Of a DNA stretch of 64,000 nucleotides, positions 59,251 to 64,000 are shown in pieces. The DNA lies in NCBI GenBank assembly GCA_963716235.1, contig CAVQTE010000020.1:372001-436000 (forward strand), given 5' to 3'. How positions within the stretch are numbered: position 1 is the stretch's first letter; each line of letters begins with the position of its first letter. Below the pieces are notes generated by a model. That model was given only the letters and a program-made list of their open reading frames with translations. It made no database searches and was not told the origin of the DNA. The stretch is from Sva-07 sp963716235 (GTDB lineage: Bacteria; Actinomycetota; Acidimicrobiia; Acidimicrobiales; Ilumatobacteraceae). A program made the translations under genes and the position numbers.

Positions 59251-62216
59251 ACGCGGACGTCGATGTACTGGTCGGCGGGGAGCCAGGCGCGGAGGTACCC
59301 GACGATGTCGAGACCTTCGACGAGTTGCGATTGACCGAGGAAGTCGTCGAGCGACGGGTTGCCGACCGGGTCGGTGAGCACATTCAGCACTTCGTCGTTG
59401 ATTTGTTCGTTGCCGAACAGATCGAGTTGCTGCAGGACGGTCTCGTTCGCGGCGTTCAGCTCGTCGACCGTCGGGCCATTGGAGCGAAGATCCTCGAGCT
59501 GGGCGATCACCGCTGCCTCGACCTCGTCGACCAGGTCGGCGCCCGTCGTGTTGGAGATGTAGATCTGGGCGTACGGCGCGACACCCGAGCCGACATCGAC
59601 GACGGCGAACGGCGAATACGAATCGCCCAGTTCTTCGCGGATCGTGTCGGTCAACCGGTTCGTGATCACCTCCTGCACCACGAGCGCGGCCACGTCGTCG
59701 GCTCGGTCGGCGCTCGCCGCGGCGGTGTACAGCAACGACACGCTCGCCTGCTCCCCGTCGCCTGCGGTGGTCTGCTCGGCGACCACTCCGGGCGGAGGCG
59801 GCGGCTCCACGTAGTCGACCGATTCGGCCCGGCCCGTCGCCGGGAGGGTGCCGAGATAGCGACGAGCCAGATCGACGGCTTCGTCGCGGTCGAAATCGCC
59901 GCTGAACGCGAACGAGAAGTCGGACGCGTCACCGAACCGGTCTCGGAACACCCGATCGATGTCGGCGGCGGTCACCGAGTTCAGCGATTCGACCGTCGGG
60001 AGCAGAAACGCGGGGTCGTCGTAGCGAGCATCGAGGAGTGTCTTGTACTCGGCGTAGCCCGGCTCGATCGACGGATCCGAGGCGTAGGCGAGCTCATCGT
60101 CGAGGTACTGGTCGAGAGCGACCGGATCGACGCGTGGCTGCGTCATGGAGAGATGGATGACCTGGAAGAGCACCTCGAGGTCCGACGTGGCAGCCGAGCC
60201 GTACATGCCTTCGGTGAACGCATCGATCCCGAATTGGAGGTCCACGTCCTTGTCGGCGAGCAACGCGTCGAGCTGCACTGCGTCATAGGTGGCGACGCCG
60301 CTGCTCGCGACGACCGTGCCGGCCGCATCGGCGGCAGGAATGTCGGCATCGACGAGCGCATCGAGCCCGCCCGGGCTGCGCGCCTCGAGCGCCACCTGGC
60401 CATCGACGATGTCGGTGGGGTTGAGCGACACACGCACACCGTTGGCGAATTCGAGCACGGTCGGCGCGACGAACGAGACCGTCCCACCGTCGGAGAGCTG
60501 GTCGGTCGACTGCTCCTCGATCGGCTCGGGCGCCACCATGAGATCGCCGTCGATCGCCGCATCGTCGGCTCGCCGTTCGAGAGTGCGATCGGGCATGCTC
60601 GACGCCTGAGCCAGCCAGACATCCGCAGCCGGCACCTCATCGGCTTCGTTCTCGGGCACGACCACCATGACGTGGGCGCCCGTGTCGGCGAGCAGGTTGA
60701 CGAAGCCGTAAGCGACGGTCTCGGGCGTCGCCCGATCGAGAATTGCGTTGATGATGTCGTAGTTGGCGTCGGCGGTCGGGATCGGCTCGTCCGTCAAGAT
60801 GTGCCGGACGTACTCGTCGGCGAAGTCGGCGTCCTGGCGCGAGTCGCGTCCGTCGAAGAACGTGTCGGCCGAGGAGCGGATCGACGACACGGCCCGATCG
60901 ACTTCGGCTTGGGTGAAACCGAATCGACGCACTCGCTCGTACTCGTCGAACACTGCCTGCGTGGATGCCTCCAGAGCGGCACCGTCGGCCGACACCACGA
61001 TCTCCGGGGCCTGGATGCCGCGGACGAACCCGCTGGAATCGACCCGAGCGTCGTCGAACGGCGCGTCGCCGCGCAGGGCGTCATTGCCGAGTCTCGTGGC
61101 GACGATGTCGAAGGCCATCGCGTCGAGAATCGAAGCCTGCAGCGCGGCCTCGGGCGACGCGTCGTCATCCGGGGTTGCCGGCAGCGTGACCTGAGCAAAA
61201 CCCTCGGCGACGTCGGGGTCGGACACCACGACGACCTGCGGTTCGGTCGAGGGTTCGACGAGGAGCTCCGGGCGTTCGGGTGACGTACCGCGAGCAACGA
61301 GCGGTCCGAAGCGATCGACGAGCCCCTGCTCGATCACATCGGGGTCGATGTCGCCGACGACGACCACGGCGGCATTGTCGGGTCGGTACCAGTCGTCGTA
61401 GAAGGCGCGCAGTGGTTCAGCGTTCATCCCGGTGATGGCGGCTTCGTCACCAATCGGATCGTGCCCCTCGTACGGCGACCCGGTGAGGAACAGCTCCTCG
61501 AGACTGTCGAAGATTCGGCCATCGGAACTCGCCCCCGATCCCCGCCATTCATCGAGCACCACACCCCGCTCGGCCTCGACCTGCGCCTGCTCGATGGTCG
61601 CTGCCGACAGCCACTGCTCGAGCACGTCGAGCCCGGTCTCGACAACGGCGTCGTCGGCAGTCGGCATGGTGAGTTCGTAGACGGTCTCGTCGTACGTCGT
61701 GTAGGCGTTGATGTCGGCACCGAAGGCCGCACCGAAGCTTCGCAGCACGTCGATGAGTTCGTTCTCGGGGAACTGCTCGGTGCCGTTGAACAGCATGTGT
61801 TCGAGGAAGTGCGCCCCGCCCGACTGCGTTTCGTCTTCGAGTGCGGATCCGGCGTCGACGACCAGCCGCATGTCGACGCGTGCGCCGGGGTTGTCGTTGT
61901 CGCGGATCAGATAGCGCAGGCCGTTGTCGAGTTCGCCGATGACGATCGCCGGGTCGGGGTCGGAGATCGACGGCAGTCCGCTCGGATCGGGTGCGGTGAC
62001 GGGTGCCGACCCGTCGACCGTGGTCGGCGCCATCGTGCCGCCGGGCTCCACCGTTGCACCCGGGCCGGTGTTCGACTCGACTTCGGCGACATCGGAACTC
62101 GAGGTGCACGACGCGACGAGCAACCCCACCACGATGATCGCCGCCCCGGGACGCCGAAGCCCCCCGCACCGAACCCCCAGAAGCCGAAGAGGTTGCATCC
62201 TCCCGAGGTTGATCAC
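59238..62216 (-). CDS. M16-family metallopeptidase lipoprotein (double-domain)
   Basis: 992 residues. GTG 62216 is 6 nt behind TAGTCT and overlaps the siroheme gene stop. Lipoprotein signal with lipobox VGLLVASC. Active half: inverted zinc motif H-x-x-E-H in GGAHFLEHMLFNGTEQFPEN, with the third ligand Glu in EAERGVVLDEWRG. The second half (from about residue 520) repeats the fold and keeps the R/Y-type region without HxxEH (SLLYTAAASADRADDVAALV, RLTDTIREELGDSYSPFAVV). Membrane-anchored extracytoplasmic peptidase acting on peptides or small proteins. Confidence 0.93.
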   Translation of the reverse strand: MINLGRMQPLRLLGVRCGGLRRPGAAIIVVGLLVASCTSSSDVAEVESNTGPGATVEPGGTMAPTTVDGSAPVTAPDPSGLPSISDPDPAIVIGELDNGLRYLIRDNDNPGARVDMRLVVDAGSALEDETQSGGAHFLEHMLFNGTEQFPENELIDVLRSFGAAFGADINAYTTYDETVYELTMPTADDAVVETGLDVLEQWLSAATIEQAQVEAERGVVLDEWRGSGASSDGRIFDSLEELFLTGSPYEGHDPIGDEAAITGMNAEPLRAFYDDWYRPDNAAVVVVGDIDPDVIEQGLVDRFGPLVARGTSPERPELLVEPSTEPQVVVVSDPDVAEGFAQVTLPATPDDDASPEAALQASILDAMAFDIVATRLGNDALRGDAPFDDARVDSSGFVRGIQAPEIVVSADGAALEASTQAVFDEYERVRRFGFTQAEVDRAVSSIRSSADTFFDGRDSRQDADFADEYVRHILTDEPIPTADANYDIINAILDRATPETVAYGFVNLLADTGAHVMVVVPENEADEVPAADVWLAQASSMPDRTLERRADDAAIDGDLMVAPEPIEEQSTDQLSDGGTVSFVAPTVLEFANGVRVSLNPTDIVDGQVALEARSPGGLDALVDADIPAADAAGTVVASSGVATYDAVQLDALLADKDVDLQFGIDAFTEGMYGSAATSDLEVLFQVIHLSMTQPRVDPVALDQYLDDELAYASDPSIEPGYAEYKTLLDARYDDPAFLLPTVESLNSVTAADIDRVFRDRFGDASDFSFAFSGDFDRDEAVDLARRYLGTLPATGRAESVDYVEPPPPPGVVAEQTTAGDGEQASVSLLYTAAASADRADDVAALVVQEVITNRLTDTIREELGDSYSPFAVVDVGSGVAPYAQIYISNTTGADLVDEVEAAVIAQLEDLRSNGPTVDELNAANETVLQQLDLFGNEQINDEVLNVLTDPVGNPSLDDFLGQSQLVEGLDIVGYLRAWLPADQYIDVRVLPR

Positions 62217-62833
62217 GGAGCGAGACTACCGATCGCCGCCGCGATGCCAGCTCGTACGCGTGCCGTCCAGTCGATGTCCTCGGTCGACGCGCCGCCACGC
62301 TGGACGGCGAGCCGTTCGGCTGCGAGCTCCTCGGCGAGAGCGCCCAGCTCATCGGTCATGAGTTCAGCAATGAGATTGCGGAGCTCACGGGCCAACGCCG
62401 GGCTCGCACCGTCGGTGCTGACCGCGACGGTCACCCGGCCGGCTCGCGCGATCGCCGGAAGGATGAACTCGCAATCGGTCGGTTGGTCGGCCGCATTGGT
62501 CCAGATGCTGCGCTCACGTGCCGTCGCCGACACGACGGCATCGACTTCGGCGTCGCCCGTCGCAGTCACGACGAGACGGACCCCATCGAGATCGGCGGGT
62601 TCGAAGGCTCGCTCGCGGAGCTCGACGAGCTCGATGCCGCGGAGATGCTCGCTCGCTTCGATCGCAACCACCGTCACCTGAGCGCCGGCCGCGGCCAGGC
62701 CTTCGGCCTTACGGGCGCCGATCCGGCCACCGCCAACGACGAGAACCGCCACGTCGTGCAGGTCGAGAATGACCGGGTAGGCGAACCGTGGCGACAGAAC
62801 TCCACCGTCTCTGGACTGGCCCGTCTCGTGCAT
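62213..62833 (-). CDS. precorrin-2 dehydrogenase / sirohydrochlorin ferrochelatase (siroheme synthase N-terminal type)
   Basis: 206 residues from ATG 62833, 7 nt behind TACACT. NAD-binding motif AVLVVGGGRIGARKAEGLAAAG, then VRLVVTATGDAEVDAVVSAT, IWTNAADQPTDCEFILPAIA and VAVSTDGASPALARELRNLI, all diagnostic of Met8/CysG N-terminal domain. It makes siroheme for the sulfite reductase encoded just beyond, so it belongs to the sulfate assimilation block despite being divergent from cysH. Confidence 0.94.
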   Translation of the reverse strand: MHETGQSRDGGVLSPRFAYPVILDLHDVAVLVVGGGRIGARKAEGLAAAGAQVTVVAIEASEHLRGIELVELRERAFEPADLDGVRLVVTATGDAEVDAVVSATARERSIWTNAADQPTDCEFILPAIARAGRVTVAVSTDGASPALARELRNLIAELMTDELGALAEELAAERLAVQRGGASTEDIDWTARVRAGIAAAIGSLAP

Positions 62834-62894
62834 CACCCGGAGTGTACGAAGGCAATTCTCTACAAAGTTGATCTGTTTGGTCGGATTTGATTGA

Positions 62895-63611
62895 ATGCTC
62901 TCCGTGATCCCCTCCGAGAGCACTGTGACGAGCCCGTCGCCGACCCCGTCCTCCGAATCGGCGTTCGTCGACCGACCCGCTGAAACCGACGATCCGATTC
63001 GCGACGCTCACCGAGTCCTGCACTGGGCACACCGCCGATTCGGAAAGCAACTGTGCGTGACGGCGAGCTTCGGTGATGCAGTGCTCGCGCACGTGGCCAA
63101 CGAGGCGATCCCCGGTGTGGAGGTCACCCTGCTCGACACCGGCTACCTGTTTGCCGAGACCGAGTGGTTCGCAGACGACCTGCGAGCGCGGTTCGGGATC
63201 AACCTGCGGGTCGTGCGGCCCGAGGCCGATCTCCCGACGAACGTGTGGCAGACCAACACCGATGCGTGCTGTGCTGCCCGCAAGGTGGAGCCGCTGAACC
63301 GGGCCTTGCTCGGGCGCACCGCGTGGGTCACCGGGCTTCGCCGCTCCGACTCACCGTCTCGCCGCACGGCTCCGTTCGTCCATCAGGATCTCCTACGCGG
63401 CGTGGCGAAGATCAATCCGCTGGCCGGCTGGACCGATGCCCACGTCGTCACCTACGTCGCGGCCTACGGCATTCCGGATCATCCGCTCGCCGATCGTGGA
63501 TTCCCGTCGATCGGCTGCTGGCCGTGTACTCGCCCGGTGAGCACGGGCGACGATCAGCGAGCCGGCCGCTGGGCCGACTCGGACAAGACCGAATGCGGGC
63601 TGCACCAGTGA
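62895..63611 (+). CDS. cysH: phosphoadenylyl/adenylyl-sulfate reductase
   Basis: 238 residues. PAPS/APS reductase fold: CVTASFGDAVLAHVANEAIP (P-loop-like), LLDTGYLFAETEWFADDL, VTGLRRSDSPSRR. Cys pairs CCAARK and CWPC plus the C-terminal KTECGLH catalytic Cys indicate the [4Fe-4S] type, usually APS-specific and thioredoxin-dependent. ATG 62895 (GTG 62904 possible). The stop overlaps the sulfite reductase start by 4 nt (GTGA). Confidence 0.94.
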   Translation: MLSVIPSESTVTSPSPTPSSESAFVDRPAETDDPIRDAHRVLHWAHRRFGKQLCVTASFGDAVLAHVANEAIPGVEVTLLDTGYLFAETEWFADDLRARFGINLRVVRPEADLPTNVWQTNTDACCAARKVEPLNRALLGRTAWVTGLRRSDSPSRRTAPFVHQDLLRGVAKINPLAGWTDAHVVTYVAAYGIPDHPLADRGFPSIGCWPCTRPVSTGDDQRAGRWADSDKTECGLHQ

Positions 63612-64000
63612 CCGCAGAGACGATCAAGCTCGCGAGCAACTACCTGAGCGGCACGATCGGCGACGAGCTCGTCAACGATCGTGACGACTTCGACCACGAC
63701 GCCGAGTTGCTGTTGAAGTTTCACGGCATCTACCAGCAGGACGATCGAGACGTCCGCCGCGCCCGCACTCAGCTGAAGCTGCCGCTCGACTACTCGTGCA
63801 TGGTGCGGGCATCCGTGCCCGGCGGCGTGATCACCAGCGAACAGTGGCTCGCGTTGGATCGCGTCGCAGCACTCGCCGATCAGAAGCTCAGGCTCACGAC
63901 GCGACAGGGCGTGCAGTACCACGTGGTCCACAAGGGCGAGCTACGAGACCTCGTGGCGGGCATCAACTCCTCGTTGCTGACCACGCTCGGAGCGTGCGGC
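63608..64000 (+). CDS. ferredoxin-type nitrite/sulfite reductase, 3'-truncated by window edge
   Basis: 131 codons from GTG 63608. IKLASNYLSGTIGDELVNDR, LLLKFHGIYQQDDRDVRRAR, KLPLDYSCMVRASVPGGVIT and LRLTTRQGVQYHVVHKGELR are the N-terminal ferredoxin-like half-domain of siroheme sulfite reductase (NirA/CysI). The iron-sulfur/siroheme Cys motifs lie beyond the window. Coupled to cysH, so sulfite reduction is the likely role. Confidence 0.94.
   Translation, partial: MTAETIKLASNYLSGTIGDELVNDRDDFDHDAELLLKFHGIYQQDDRDVRRARTQLKLPLDYSCMVRASVPGGVITSEQWLALDRVAALADQKLRLTTRQGVQYHVVHKGELRDLVAGINSSLLTTLGACG

Noticed and set aside
58872..61283. 803-codon plus-strand frame opposite the M16 peptidase
   Set aside because: Low-sense composition and no domain; shadow of a recognised peptidase.

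Overview
The window is dense, high-GC, bidirectionally coded DNA. It looks like a chromosome segment of an actinobacterium, most probably from the Acidimicrobiia (Ilumatobacter-like). That placement is inferred from gene style: a WS/DGAT wax-ester/triacylglycerol synthase, F420/PPOX-type small oxidoreductases, several acyl-CoA dehydrogenases, NDMA-type zinc alcohol dehydrogenases, an LCP cell-wall protein, and many starts that sit 6-10 nt behind a TANNNT -10 box with no Shine-Dalgarno (leaderless style). No plasmid or phage replication gene is seen. The only mobile-element signature is a tyrosine integrase plus excisionase beside a tRNA-Arg.

Layout. 0-3.8 kb: partial cupin, then an ECF sigma factor / membrane WD40 protein / lipoprotein hydrolase operon (minus strand). 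3.8-6.8 kb: short accessory stretch with a broken HTH gene, an AT-hook-like coiled-coil protein, excisionase, integrase and tRNA-Arg(CCT). 6.9-12.5 kb: minus-strand run of PfkB kinase, bifunctional nuclease (DUF151), AmrS, MEMO, AMMECR1 and WS/DGAT, i.e. an AmmeMemoRadiSam set. 12.6-16.6 kb: decayed serine hydrolase, DUF2804, small membrane proteins and a deazaflavin-type oxidoreductase. 17-20.4 kb: acyl-CoA dehydrogenase/enoyl-CoA hydratase pair, 1-Cys peroxiredoxin and a NadR-like nucleotidyltransferase. 20.4-29.2 kb: a giant cyclase-AAA-TPR signalling protein divergent from a NarL-type two-component system and an FtsX/MacB-like ABC exporter. 29-33.8 kb: DNA glycosylase, AzlCD exporter, NUDIX, methyltransferase, hydrolase. 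33.8-38.5 kb: GGDEF/EAL protein, gene-poor 0.75 kb, acyl-CoA dehydrogenase with a double operator.

38.6-43.1 kb is the most unusual part. A sigma factor with a membrane partner faces an operon encoding two proline/alanine-rich anchored proteins, ApbE (flavin transferase) and a ferric-reductase-like haem membrane protein. The sigma partner and one operon protein share the same unnamed C-terminal domain, suggesting one envelope redox/sensing system. 43.2-53.6 kb: secreted hydrolase, OafA-SGNH acyltransferase, divergent cysS and valS, L,D-transpeptidase, LCP protein. 53.6-59.2 kb: MoxR/VWA pair, VapBC, tandem NDMA-type alcohol dehydrogenases. 59.2-64 kb: M16 lipoprotein peptidase, siroheme synthase, CysH and sulfite reductase (assimilatory sulfur block, last gene cut by the window end).

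Two general points matter to a user. First, at least five genes, including the essential valS (twice), are interrupted by single-base frameshifts, mostly in short G/C runs, so assembly indels must be considered before calling pseudogenes. Second, long perfect inverted repeats without U-tracts lie at gene ends throughout and are likely the local terminator style. All functional assignments are from reading the translated sequence; no database search was run.
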